Positions 1-8,590 of a stretch of 64,000 nt of DNA are shown piece after piece. The notes under the pieces are model-generated. The model was not told where the DNA came from, ran no database searches, and saw only the letters and a list, made by a program, of their open reading frames with translations. The DNA comes from JAPPLB01 sp965206655 (GTDB lineage: Bacteria; Acidobacteriota; Terriglobia; Bryobacterales; UBA6623). The DNA is taken from positions 1 through 64,000 of the forward strand of contig CBDBKC010000030.1 of the NCBI GenBank assembly GCA_965206655.1. The letters run 5' to 3'. The translations under genes and the position numbers were made by a program. Every line of letters starts with the position of its first letter. Within the stretch, counting starts at the first letter, position 1.

Positions 1-2
1 CG

Positions 3-1769
3 GCAGGCCTAGTTGTCGTTTTGCCGCTCGCAGCTCAGAAGCCCGCCGACCGGCCGTTTTGGCGGACGGTCGTGATGGGTACGAACGGCATGGTGGCGGC
101 GGAGCATCCTCTGGAGTGTCGCGCGGCGATCAAGGCTTTGGAGGCGGGCGGGAACGCGATTGATGCGGCGGTGGCGGCGTTCTATATGACGACGGTGGTC
201 GAGCAGCATCAGGCGGGGTTGGGCGGAGACGGTTTCATCCTGGCTTACATCGCGAAAGAGGACCGGGTTGTCTTCATCAATGGCACGGGGCCGGCGCCGA
301 AGCTGGCGACGCCGGAGTTCTATCGAAAGCTTGGCGGGATTCCAGATGAAGGACCGTACTCGACGGATGTGCCGGGGATGGCGGGCGGTTTTGACTTGGC
401 GCTCAAAAAGTATGGGACGTTGCCGTACGAGAAGATCCTGGCGCCCGCGATCGAGGCGGCGGGCAAGGGGCATCCGCTTTCCTTCTGGGCTTCAAAGTAT
501 CACCGTACGGCGATTTCGAAGCTTTCGCCGTATCCGAGTTCGGTGAAGACGTTTTTGAAGAACGGCGGGCCGTATGAGCCGGGCGATGTGTTTGTGCAGG
601 CGGACTTGGCGAAGACATTCGAGACGATCGCGAAAGAAGGGGCCGACGCATTTTACAAAGGGCGGCTGGCACGGCTTTCAGCGAAGTTCTACAAGAAGCA
701 CAAGGGTCTGTTGCGTTACGAGGATTTGGCGTCGTATGAGCCCGAGGAGGCTGAGCCGATTAAGACGACTTACGCGGGGCTCGATGTTTACCAGAGCGCG
801 CCGAATTCGCAAGGCATCGTGATGCTGATGGCGTTGAACATGCTGGAGGGCTTTGATCTCGCCGCGATGGGTCACAACTCGCCGGAGTACATCCACGTTG
901 TTACGGAGGCGATGAAGCTGGCGTTCGTCGATCGGAACAAGTATGTGGCCGACCCGCGGTTTGTGAAAGATATGCCGGTGGAGGGTCTGCTTTCGAAGGC
1001 TTATGCGAAGAGGCGGCGGGCGTTGATTCGGATGGATCAGGTGTTGGCGCCGGCGCCGCCACCGGGAGATCCCCGCACGGGGAAGGGTGTTCTAGCCGGC
1101 CATGAGGTCGCCTATGTGACGGGCAAGCAGGCGATGAAGCGAGGTCCTTATGAGAGCGCGGATGGCGAGACGTCTTCGTTTTCGATTGCTGACCGGTTCG
1201 GGAATCTGGTTTCGGTGACGCACAGCGTGAACGGCACGTTCGGCAGCGGGATGGTGGTTGAGGGAGGCGGATACGTGCTGAACAATCGGATGCCCTATTT
1301 CAGCTTGGACGAGGGCGATGTAAACTTCCTTGTTCCGGGCAAGCGGACGCGGCATACGGTGAACCCGGCGCTGGCGCTGAAGAACGGCAAGCCCTATCTG
1401 GCTTGGAACACTCCGGGTGGGGACAACCAACCGCAGGCGATGCTGCAGGCGTTCTTGAACGTAGCTGTGTTCGGGATGAACGTTCAGCAAGCGGTCGAGG
1501 CGGCCACGGTGACGAGCACGGGATTCGGAGCGTCGATGTTTCCGCAGCCGGTGAAAGGGACGTTGATGATGCCTCGGGTGTTGGCGGATGAGATTGGTGA
1601 TGAGGTTGCCGAGTTGGGGCATAAGATCGAGGTGATCGAGATGCAACAGCCTTATCAGCAGCAGCCCTCCGGAGCGGGCGCGGTGAAGATGGTGATGGTG
1701 GATTCGGAGCGTGGCGTGCTGATGGGCGGCGTGAGTCCGGCTAAGGATGACTATGTGATGGGATGGTGA
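3..1769 (+). CDS. ggt: gamma-glutamyltransferase, 5' end outside window
   Basis: This is a gamma-glutamyltranspeptidase, an N-terminal-nucleophile hydrolase that cleaves glutathione and other gamma-glutamyl compounds in the periplasm. The early signature GGNAIDAAVAA is present. The autocleavage site is E-TSSFSIAD with the nucleophilic Thr codon at 1170-1172, followed by NGTFGSGMVVEGGGYVLNNRM, the usual substrate-binding region. The frame stays open to the left edge and reads AGLVVVLPLAAQ just before the TTG at 21. That looks like the hydrophobic core and cleavage region of a signal peptide, so the real start lies upstream of the window and TTG 21 should not be trusted. It is followed 65 bp later by an amidohydrolase, suggesting joint use of amino-acid conjugates. 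Confidence 0.93.
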   Translation, partial: AGLVVVLPLAAQKPADRPFWRTVVMGTNGMVAAEHPLECRAAIKALEAGGNAIDAAVAAFYMTTVVEQHQAGLGGDGFILAYIAKEDRVVFINGTGPAPKLATPEFYRKLGGIPDEGPYSTDVPGMAGGFDLALKKYGTLPYEKILAPAIEAAGKGHPLSFWASKYHRTAISKLSPYPSSVKTFLKNGGPYEPGDVFVQADLAKTFETIAKEGADAFYKGRLARLSAKFYKKHKGLLRYEDLASYEPEEAEPIKTTYAGLDVYQSAPNSQGIVMLMALNMLEGFDLAAMGHNSPEYIHVVTEAMKLAFVDRNKYVADPRFVKDMPVEGLLSKAYAKRRRALIRMDQVLAPAPPPGDPRTGKGVLAGHEVAYVTGKQAMKRGPYESADGETSSFSIADRFGNLVSVTHSVNGTFGSGMVVEGGGYVLNNRMPYFSLDEGDVNFLVPGKRTRHTVNPALALKNGKPYLAWNTPGGDNQPQAMLQAFLNVAVFGMNVQQAVEAATVTSTGFGASMFPQPVKGTLMMPRVLADEIGDEVAELGHKIEVIEMQQPYQQQPSGAGAVKMVMVDSERGVLMGGVSPAKDDYVMGW

Positions 1770-1834
1770 GGATTGAGGCTCGTGATTCGTGTATTCGTGG
1801 CTCGTCTTCGTGAAGCGAAAGAAGAGGTGATGGT

Positions 1835-3055
1835 TTGTACGATCTAGTGATTCGAAATGGCACGCTGGTGGATCCGGGGCAGGGGATTCACGGCGACAAG
1901 GATGTTGCGGTTACGGGCGGGCGGGTTGCGGCCGTGCTGGATCGCGGCGCGGAAGCGATCGCGAAGCATACGCTTGACGTTCGCGGACTGTACGTCTTGC
2001 CAGGGTTGATTGATCTTCATGTCCATGTGTTCTCGGGTGTGACGCACTACGGCATCGATGTGGATCCGACTTGTTTGGCGCGCGGGGTGACGACGGTGTT
2101 GGACGCGGGGTCGTCGGGGGCTCTGACGTTTCCTGGGTTTCGCAAGTTTGTGATTGACGCGTCGCAAACGCGGCTGTATGCGCTGTTGAATATCTCGGCC
2201 ATGGGCATGGTGAGCGGACAGGAGACGGTTCCTCCGCTGGGCGAACTCGAGGATCTGCGGTACGTCGATGTCGATTCGGCCGTGCAAATGATCGAGAGGA
2301 ATCGCGACCGCATCCTGGGTGTGAAGGTGAGGCTGTCTGAGAATCTGGCAGCGGACGGGAAGAATGAGTTGCCCGCCCTGTTGCGTGCTCGCGAGGCGGC
2401 GGAGGCGGTGCGCCTGCCGTTGATGGTGCATTCGCCGGTTTCGAGCATTCCGACGGAGAGGATTCTGGATGAGCTGCGGCCGGGCGATATCCTGACGCAC
2501 TGCGTGCATGGGCACGGCGCCGGCGGCATCATGGATGACGATCTGAAAGTGCTACCGGCGGTTCGCAAAAAGGTCGAGCAAGGGTTGCGTTTGGATGTAG
2601 GCCACGGGCGCGGCAGTTTCACGTTTCGGGTGGCGCGGGCGGCGCTGGAGCAGGGTGTTGTGCCGGGAACGATTAGCAGCGACCTGCATACGTACAACTT
2701 GCAGGGCCCGGTGTTTGATCTTGTTACGACGATGGACAAGTTCCTTCACATGGGGATGGAGCTGTCTGAGGTAGTTCGGCGGGTGACGAGTACGCCGGCC
2801 GAAGTGCTCGGCATGCCGGAGGAGATCGGAACGCTCAAGCCTGGGGCCTTCGCCGACATCGCGGTGCTTGAGATGCAGGAGGGCGAGTTCGACCTGACCG
2901 ACACCTTTGGCGTCACCGAGACCGGGCACTATCATCTGGAACCGCGCTACATCTTCCGGGGCGGCCAACAGGTCGGGGTGCTGCCTCGGCCGGAGTCGTC
3001 GGGGGACTATTTTGCGCCGCCGGACATCCCCGTGCCAAAGGGGAGCGAACAATGA
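1835..3055 (+). CDS. amidohydrolase/deacetylase family metallohydrolase
   Basis: This is a 406-residue amidohydrolase-superfamily enzyme resembling the EF_0837/Atu3266 deacetylase group, which hydrolyses N-acyl or ester bonds with a two-metal site. Visible ligands are His62 and His64 (LHVHV), the bridging Lys164 (GVKVRL), His199 (MVHSP), His222 (THCVHG) and catalytic Asp283 (SSDLHTYN). The start is TTG at 1835, preceded by a GAAGAGGTG ribosome-binding site; the nearby ATG at 1830 is out of frame. Its last four bases overlap the next gene (ATGA), so the two are translationally coupled. The substrate is not determined by sequence; N-acyl amino acids are a guess supported by the upstream gamma-glutamyltransferase. 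Confidence 0.88.
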   Translation: MYDLVIRNGTLVDPGQGIHGDKDVAVTGGRVAAVLDRGAEAIAKHTLDVRGLYVLPGLIDLHVHVFSGVTHYGIDVDPTCLARGVTTVLDAGSSGALTFPGFRKFVIDASQTRLYALLNISAMGMVSGQETVPPLGELEDLRYVDVDSAVQMIERNRDRILGVKVRLSENLAADGKNELPALLRAREAAEAVRLPLMVHSPVSSIPTERILDELRPGDILTHCVHGHGAGGIMDDDLKVLPAVRKKVEQGLRLDVGHGRGSFTFRVARAALEQGVVPGTISSDLHTYNLQGPVFDLVTTMDKFLHMGMELSEVVRRVTSTPAEVLGMPEEIGTLKPGAFADIAVLEMQEGEFDLTDTFGVTETGHYHLEPRYIFRGGQQVGVLPRPESSGDYFAPPDIPVPKGSEQ

Positions 3056-4320
3056 TCGATTGCCGGGCCGTCGTTCGTTTCCTCTTGATCGGAGGTGTTT
3101 GCGGGCTCGGATTGCCGGCCCAGTCCGTGGAAAGCGAAGGTCTCACGCCCGAGCAGATTGAGAAGCACGCGGTTATCAAGTCCGATCGGCCTGATGGCCG
3201 TTACATGAGCGGGCGGGGGTTTACGCAATACCTGATGAAGCATACGCAGCCGCGGTTGCGTTTCGATCCGGGGTTCTCGGCAACGCGCCGGGAAGCGTGG
3301 CAACTCGAACTCAGGATGAAGATGGGCGAGCTGATGGAATTTCCCCCGATTGTGGAGCAGCCGCGGCCGAAGAAGTTGGCGACGACACTCCGGGAGGGGT
3401 ATCGCGTTGAGAAGTGGGAGAGCTATCCCGAGCCGGGAAGTGTCGTTCCCTTCTTGATCCTCGTTCCCGATGGGGTGGATGCGAACAACCCCGCGCCTGC
3501 TGTGATGTGTTTCCCGGGGTCGACGCGGAGTAAGGAAGGGACGGCAGGGGAGCCGGAGTTGCATCCGCGATTCAGGAAGCCGCGTCACGAAGAACCGAAC
3601 AAGATGGGAAGCCAGTATGCACGGGCGGGCTTTGTGAGCAACCCCGGTGTGGCGGAGACGTCGGACCTTGAGCGTCTCGGAATGGCGCCCAACTATGACC
3701 GCAACGCTTTCAGTGCTCAGCTCCTGGAACTGGGGCGGCACTATCTCGGTCTCTCCGTGTTCCAGAAGATGGACATTTTGCGCTGGCTCAAGAACCAGCC
3801 GTTTGTCGACCGCAAACGAATCGCCTTGAGCGGCCATTCGCTGGGAACGGAGCCGCTGATGGTGATGGGAGTGCTCGATCCTGAGATCGCGGCTTTCGTA
3901 TTCAACGATTTTCTTTCGCCGACTCTCCAAAGAGGAATCGTGAACACGAAGCCCGATGAACGCGGGCGCCGGCCGCCGATGAACTGGATTGGTCACCGCG
4001 TACCGGGCATTTGGAAGTGGTTTGATTTCCCCGACATTGTTGCCTCGTTGGCGCTGCGGCCGCTGATTGTCACGGAGGGTGGTCCGACTCACGCGCTCGA
4101 TACCGTTCGGGCGTCGTACCGCATGGTGGGCGCGGAGGAGCAGCTCGCGATTCACTACTATCCGAAGTACGGCGATCCTTCGGCCCGGCATGACGGCGAG
4201 CCGATTCCCGAAGGGCTGAACCAGTCGGACTGGTTCGGATACGCCAATGTCGATGCACCTGAGCATTACTTCAAGGGGCATCTGTCCGTACCTTGGCTGG
4301 CCGAGGTTTTGAAGCCCTAG
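3052..4320 (+). CDS. secreted alpha/beta-hydrolase (acetyl-xylan-esterase/dienelactone-hydrolase-like)
   Basis: This is a 422-residue protein with an N-terminal hydrophobic segment (residues 8-22) followed by AQS, consistent with a signal peptide. The nucleophile elbow is SGHSLGTE with Ser263. A late His in YFKGHLSVPWL is a plausible triad member; the acid residue was not assigned. The fold type resembles the large alpha/beta hydrolases annotated as acetyl xylan esterases or dienelactone hydrolases. It overlaps the preceding amidohydrolase by four bases and is followed about 60 bp later by the glucarate-dehydratase-like gene, so it probably belongs to one catabolic operon. The substrate is unknown; an ester of a plant-derived sugar acid would fit the neighbours. 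Confidence 0.8.
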   Translation: MIDCRAVVRFLLIGGVCGLGLPAQSVESEGLTPEQIEKHAVIKSDRPDGRYMSGRGFTQYLMKHTQPRLRFDPGFSATRREAWQLELRMKMGELMEFPPIVEQPRPKKLATTLREGYRVEKWESYPEPGSVVPFLILVPDGVDANNPAPAVMCFPGSTRSKEGTAGEPELHPRFRKPRHEEPNKMGSQYARAGFVSNPGVAETSDLERLGMAPNYDRNAFSAQLLELGRHYLGLSVFQKMDILRWLKNQPFVDRKRIALSGHSLGTEPLMVMGVLDPEIAAFVFNDFLSPTLQRGIVNTKPDERGRRPPMNWIGHRVPGIWKWFDFPDIVASLALRPLIVTEGGPTHALDTVRASYRMVGAEEQLAIHYYPKYGDPSARHDGEPIPEGLNQSDWFGYANVDAPEHYFKGHLSVPWLAEVLKP

Positions 4321-4379
4321 GCTCCTCCTGTTTCGCCTTGGCAACGTATACTAGGCTCCACGCCAGGGAGGAAACCGTC

Positions 4380-5744
4380 ATGTCTATTGCCAAACCATTC
4401 GAAGCCGGGTACTTGAGGAGGAAAGGGCCGGAGGTAACGCGCCGCGCGCTGATGGCCGGGGCCGCGGGTGTCACCGGCCTGAGTTGTCTCGCTGACATGG
4501 CGTTGGCTTATAGTCAGGCCGCCGCCGGCACGAGGCGTAGCGGCACGCCGAAGGCGGACCGTCCGCGGAGCGGAATGAAGATCAGTTCGGTGAAGGTGAC
4601 TCGGGTGGCGTCGCCGGACCGGCCGATCATGAATTCGACGTCCTCCCACGCGACGCACTTTGTGCGCACGATCACCGAGATCGAGACGTCGGACGGCCAT
4701 CGCGGGGTGTCGGAGGTGGGGCGGCGACACGCCGAGAAGATCGAGGCGGCTCGCTCCGTGGTACTGGGACGGGATCCCTTCGAGCTTGAGTACTTCCGGC
4801 GGAATATCGAAGACTACGAAGCCTTTGCCGGTATTGAGATTGCCTGTCTTGATCTGATTGGACGCGCGCTCAATCGCCGTGTATGCGATCTGATTGGCGG
4901 GGCGTTTCGTGAGGCGGCGCCGTACTCGGCGTATGTTTTCTTCGTGCTGCCGACTGACGAAGAGGCGGGCGTCATTACGGCGGAAGCTGCCGCACAACAG
5001 TTCGTGGATTTCAACAGGAACGAGGGCTTTCGTTCGTGCAAGTTTAAGGGAGGTGTCCTCAAGCCGGATGAGGAGATCGAGGCGCTCAAGATCATGCGCC
5101 GCCGTGTGCCTGACGCGAAGCTGAGAATCGACCCCAACGCTGCCTGGACGGTGGAGACGTCAAAGCGCGTTGCGAAGGAGGTCGAGCCGCTCGGCATGGA
5201 GTATCTCGAGGATCCGACGCGCGGCCAGGACGGCATGGCCGAGGTGCGCAAACACACACCGATTCCGCTGGCGACGAACATGTGCGTGACGCGACCGGAG
5301 CACATCGGGCCGGCGTATCGCAAGGGTGCGATCGACATCGTGTTACTCGATGTTCATCACATGGGCGGGTTGAACAATGTCCGACACTGGGCCGCGACGT
5401 GCGAATCGCTCGGGTGGGGTTGCTCGGGGCACAGCAATAATCATCTGGGGATTTCCATGGCGACGCTTACCCACATGAACTGCTCGATCTCGCATGTTAC
5501 TTACGACGCCGACACTCACTATCCATGGACTGCAGCCGACCAGGACATCGTCAAGGGCGGCAAGTTGCGGTTCCATGACGGCAAGATGGCGCTGCCGGAG
5601 GGCCCCGGGCTTGGCGTCGAGATCGACCGCGATCAGATGGCCAAGCTGGAGGAGAATGTGGCGCGTGTCGAGTCGCGTGACGCGCTGGTGGACCGCTGGA
5701 ATCCCAACTATCGGCGCAAAGCGCGGGGGACGTTTCGGTTCTGA
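4380..5744 (+). CDS. glucarate-dehydratase-like enolase-superfamily protein
   Basis: This is a mandelate racemase/enolase-superfamily protein of 454 residues. Active-site residues follow the D-glucarate dehydratase pattern: KxK at Lys221/Lys223 (CKFKGG), metal ligands Asp251 (RIDPNAAW), Glu276 (YLEDPT) and the distinctive third ligand Asn300 (LATNMCVT), then Asp324 and His351 in SGHSNNHLGIS. The family dehydrates hexarates to 5-keto-4-deoxyglucarate. The start is ATG 4380 with AGGGAGG upstream. The N-terminus (TRRALMAGAAG, residues 20-30) looks like a Tat-type signal, which is unusual for a sugar-acid dehydratase. An ACS-family transporter lies nearby on the other strand. The exact sugar-acid substrate is inferred, not proven. 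Confidence 0.85.
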   Translation: MSIAKPFEAGYLRRKGPEVTRRALMAGAAGVTGLSCLADMALAYSQAAAGTRRSGTPKADRPRSGMKISSVKVTRVASPDRPIMNSTSSHATHFVRTITEIETSDGHRGVSEVGRRHAEKIEAARSVVLGRDPFELEYFRRNIEDYEAFAGIEIACLDLIGRALNRRVCDLIGGAFREAAPYSAYVFFVLPTDEEAGVITAEAAAQQFVDFNRNEGFRSCKFKGGVLKPDEEIEALKIMRRRVPDAKLRIDPNAAWTVETSKRVAKEVEPLGMEYLEDPTRGQDGMAEVRKHTPIPLATNMCVTRPEHIGPAYRKGAIDIVLLDVHHMGGLNNVRHWAATCESLGWGCSGHSNNHLGISMATLTHMNCSISHVTYDADTHYPWTAADQDIVKGGKLRFHDGKMALPEGPGLGVEIDRDQMAKLEENVARVESRDALVDRWNPNYRRKARGTFRF

Positions 5745-7357
5745 GACCCGATCGGGTCGGGTGACGGGGATTGAGGCCCCGCCACCCTCCCACACCACCG
5801 GACATACGGTTTTCCGTATCCGGCGGTTGAACCCAGCGGCCTTACGTTCGCGCCGCAAGATCCGATGGCATCACAAACCCGTAGCGCCGCAACGTTGCAT
5901 TCGATAACGCTGTCTGCAACAGTCCGTTCGCCGCTATGCGCCAAGCGCCGCGACGTGCCGGAACCAGTTTCAACAACCGTTCCCCAATGGCCCAACCGAC
6001 GTAAAGCCCGCCGGCGTCCCGTTGCGCCATGCCAGCGCAGCCAGAAACATTTCCGTATGTGCCGCCGCACCCATCCTTCCAGTAGGAAAATCGCACGCCG
6101 TCGCTCCGCCAACCGGTAGTATCCCCACCAGCCGCGAACGTACCGCCGCCACTCGTCGCGTAACTGCCGACTCGTGACCGAGCGGTTGCCGCACCAGATC
6201 TCCCGCACCTTCCGTTTGAATCGCTCGACACTTTCCGGCGCTGCTTCCACCTGCCCCTGGCGGTTCAGACGAAACCCCAGGAACTTCCGCTCCCACGGCC
6301 TCCCCGCCCCGCTCTTGGCCTCGTTCACTTTCAGTCGCAGATGCTTTTCGATCCAAGCCGTGATCCCCGCCAGCACACGCTTCGCCGCCGCTTCACTGCC
6401 CACATAGATGTTGCAGTCATCCGCGTACCGGCAGAACCGTAGCCCACGTCTCTCCAGCTCCCGATCAAGCGCATCAAGGTAGATGTTCGCCAGCAACGGT
6501 GACAACGGCCCGCCTTGCGGCGTGCCCTCCGCGCTGCGCACCACCACCCCCTCCGTCAGCACTCCGGCCCGTAGATACCGGCCGATCAACCCCAGCACTC
6601 GCTTGTCGCGAATGACTTCCGCCACCCGCCGCATCAAAATGTCGTGATTGACCACGTCGAAGAACCGCGCGATGTCAATATCCACCACCCAGTCCTTGCC
6701 CTCGCGAACGTATCCTTGCGCCGCTCGTACCGCATCGTGCGCACTCCGCCCCGGCCGGAATCCCCAGCTCGACTCGCTAAACCGCGGATCGAAGATCGGC
6801 TGCAGAACTTGCAGCAACGCTTGCTGCACCAGCCGATCTATTACCGTCGGTATCCCAAGCTGTCGCTTCCCCCCGCTCGGCTTCGGTATCTCTACCCGCC
6901 TTACGGGACTCGGCGTCCAACGCCCGGACACGAGTTTCGCTCGAATCTCCGTGCCGTGACGGCGAAAGTGAGGTTCGAGTTCTTCGGTCGTCATCTTGTC
7001 GATCCCCGCCGCGCCCCGCTTGCGTTTCACCGCCCGCAGAGCCCGTTCGAGGTTCTCCTCTCCGACCACCTGTTCCATCAGTTCTTCGTGCATTGCTTTC
7101 TTCGATGAGTCTCGCCGAACTTCGCCTCGTCGCCGCCGGAGGGAGGCCCATCCCGGTTCCACCGTTCCTGCCTGCCCCTGCTCCCCTTGCGTTCCCCCGA
7201 CGGGGAAGGACCTTTCGGTCCGGGACTCCGGACTTCTTTCGGCTCGGTTCGAGTCGCTCCTCTCGCTTTGCTCCTTGGTTCTTCGGCCCTTCGCTCCGGC
7301 GCTATTACCCGCCTTCCTCGCTACTACGGCCTCTGCTGACTTCTCCTCCGCTCTCAC
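5708..7357 (-). CDS. ltrA: group II intron reverse transcriptase/maturase, C-terminal frameshift
   Basis: This is the intron-encoded reverse transcriptase. Conserved blocks include RQLGIPTVIDRLVQQAL, SSWGFRPGRSAHDAV, the catalytic FCRYADDCNIY, TPQGGPLSPLLANIYLD and a GIIM-type maturase domain around RRYVRGWWGYYRLAERRRAI. The real start may be the internal ATG at 7093 (MHEELMEQVVG). Compared with the second copy at 61045-62046, this one has an extra base at about 5988 (aatggccc versus aatgccc). The last ~50 residues are therefore replaced by an unrelated tail running past the intron end to 5708; the intact frame would stop at 5842. RT and most of the maturase domain remain readable, so activity is possible but uncertain. 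Confidence 0.88.
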   Translation of the reverse strand: MRAEEKSAEAVVARKAGNSAGAKGRRTKEQSERSDSNRAERSPESRTERSFPVGGTQGEQGQAGTVEPGWASLRRRRGEVRRDSSKKAMHEELMEQVVGEENLERALRAVKRKRGAAGIDKMTTEELEPHFRRHGTEIRAKLVSGRWTPSPVRRVEIPKPSGGKRQLGIPTVIDRLVQQALLQVLQPIFDPRFSESSWGFRPGRSAHDAVRAAQGYVREGKDWVVDIDIARFFDVVNHDILMRRVAEVIRDKRVLGLIGRYLRAGVLTEGVVVRSAEGTPQGGPLSPLLANIYLDALDRELERRGLRFCRYADDCNIYVGSEAAAKRVLAGITAWIEKHLRLKVNEAKSGAGRPWERKFLGFRLNRQGQVEAAPESVERFKRKVREIWCGNRSVTSRQLRDEWRRYVRGWWGYYRLAERRRAIFLLEGWVRRHIRKCFWLRWHGATGRRRALRRLGHWGTVVETGSGTSRRLAHSGERTVADSVIECNVAALRVCDAIGSCGANVRPLGSTAGYGKPYVRWCGRVAGPQSPSPDPIGSQNRNVPRALRR

Positions 7358-7634
7358 CGAGGAGATCTCCCCAGGTAAGGTGCTGAATCTTTCCCTTCAC
7401 ACCGCCCGGCTCTACCGCGCACGTCTTCGGATGGACTTCGGGCTTCACGTTGGCTAGCACGCTTACCGCCCGTACACGGCCTCTCTGCCGATTCGTGTTC
7501 CTACGGTCAAAGGTTTGTTCCCCGCTTCCTTCAGCTTCACCTCGCGGCTACGCCTTGCGGTTCCCTACAGTTACCTCCATCAGTTCCCGGTCGGCTCCTT
7601 TCAGCCAACTAGATTCAGCCCATGCTGGGCACAC
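5751..7634 (-). mobile_element. group II intron, full-length copy
   Basis: Read on the minus strand the element begins GTGTGCCCAGC at 7634 (group II 5' GUGYG consensus) and ends ACCCGAT at 5751. A 34-nt domain V hairpin lies at about 5795-5826, with a stem of CCGCCGGATACGG against its partner and an AAAA loop; domain VI follows. It encodes a reverse transcriptase. Boundaries are supported by flank matching. The bases either side (gagacccg before 5751 and tagcg after 7634) join to reproduce the uninterrupted REP sequence gagaccccgtagcg at about 8234-8247. The 5' exon ends just past a 10-bp hairpin, which is the targeting style of group IIC introns. It sits 6 bp after the dehydratase stop codon. 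Confidence 0.88.
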
Positions 7635-7637
7635 TAG

Positions 7638-7663
7638 CGCGGACCTCGGGTTTGAGGTCCGCG
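7638..7663. repeat. REP palindrome 1 (RAYT-linked hairpin)
   Basis: Perfect 10-bp stem CGCGGACCTC / GAGGTCCGCG with a GGGTTT loop, followed on the + strand by GGCCTTTTTC. A diverged relative with the same flanks occurs at 8234-8272. Both flank fragments of RAYT genes, which supports a REP-type palindrome rather than a plain terminator. The group II intron inserted 3 bp from this stem. Confidence 0.75.
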
Positions 7664-7727
7664 GCCTTTTTCCACCGACCCACTCGATCCACCAAAACAC
7701 TGAAAAACACCGCTACAATTCCAACAC

Positions 7728-7960
7728 ATGTCGCGACTTCGACGCCGGGAAACCCATTCGCGATTCTTCTTCATCACGACGAATATACTCCGAGGTCAAC
7801 GGCCCTTCAACGACCGCGAATGCGAAATGCCGGCGACGAGCCTCAACCGAACGCGCCGGCGCCACCGTTCGCCCTGTGCGGCTATTGCTTCATGCCAGAT
7901 CACGTCCACGTAATCATCTTTCCCGAGCAACCATCCCCGAGCCGCGGCGCGCCCACGGGA
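7728..7960 (+). pseudogene. RAYT (REP-associated tyrosine transposase), N-terminal remnant
   Basis: The + strand encodes the start of a RAYT in two frames. ATG 7728 gives MSRLRRRETHSRFFFITTN, and a +2 frame then gives LCGYCFMPDHVHVIIFPEQ, which contains the family's HxH motif (His-Val-His) of Y1 transposases. One frameshift near 7810-7830 separates the two pieces. After about 7950 no recognisable RAYT sequence continues; the C-terminal half is absent on this strand. It is a decayed fragment without a usable reading frame. Confidence 0.72.
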
Positions 7961-8168
7961 AGCGGTGCAAGCTCCTACCCCACAACGGCATCCCCCAAAA
8001 AGCCGCCAAAGCCCCAAACCCAAACTCAGAGCCGCGGGCGTCAGCCTGCGATGACCAGCCACACTACGACCAATCCGCATCGCGGAGCGCAACCTATCCC
8101 CGCATGCTCCACGCGGTCAGGCCCGTTCACGGGCCTTGGTTTTAAGCTAGGCCGAAAAAACGGGGACC

Positions 8169-8558
8169 CTACCAAGCGCCGCACACGCGCCAAACAACAC
8201 CCACCGAGATAAAATGAGGAGGCTCGCCATCGGGAGACCCCGTAGCGTGGACCTCGGTTTTGAGGTCTGCGGCTGTCTCTTTGGGCTCCGATGGGACGCG
8301 CAGGAAATCAATCTCAATCGGTCCGACGCGCTCGTCGATCCACCGAGCGCTTGACCACGGCCATTGGCGGGGCTCCACCGCCAACCCGCGCTGCACAGGA
8401 TTCATGTGGACATAGCTGAGCGTGTCGTCATACTCCTTGCGGGTCCTCAAAGCGTGATCGTAGAACCTGCCTTGCCAGAAACTTGTATCGCGCTCACCGG
8501 AGCGGCGGAGTAACTGGAGTGTGGTGAGTTTGAAACTCTTGATCACGTCCGAGATCGT
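8169..8558 (-). pseudogene. RAYT C-terminal remnant, inverted relative to the N-terminal one
   Basis: The minus strand encodes TTISDVIKSFKL, then SFWQGRFYDHALRTRKEYDD and YVHMNPVQRGLAV..QWPWSSARW, the C-terminal half of a REP-associated Y1 transposase. The upstream part in this frame is the antisense of the neighbouring GH16 gene, so the N-terminus with the HxH motif is missing. The fragment points the opposite way from the N-terminal remnant at 7728. The two therefore come either from different RAYT copies or from one copy broken by inversion. Confidence 0.72.
8234..8272. repeat. REP palindrome 2, uninterrupted
   Basis: The unit gagaccccgtagcg is followed by a hairpin GGACCTC...GAGGTCT with a GGTTTT-type loop. 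It matches palindrome 1 and its flanks, but has no intron between gacccc and gtagcg. It therefore shows the empty target site. It lies inside the C-terminal RAYT remnant. Confidence 0.7.
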
Positions 8559-8590
8559 CGTCCGTTCCTGAGGTCGGGTCTTTCCGTGCG

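Noticed and set aside
3007..4344. 445-codon minus-strand frame opposite the esterase
   Set aside because: Its composition is Arg/Pro/His-rich like other GC shadows, while the + strand frame has a signal peptide and the GHSLG motif.
7638..7675. Hairpin followed by GCCTTTTT read as a rho-independent terminator
   Set aside because: A relative with the same stem and flanks but a poorer T-run occurs at 8234-8272 beside RAYT sequence, so a REP unit is the better explanation. It could still terminate transcription.
7450..8145. 231-codon + frame across the intron 5' end and REP region
   Set aside because: It crosses the intron boundary and REP hairpin and has no family resemblance. The real coding trace here is the RAYT fragment in other frames.
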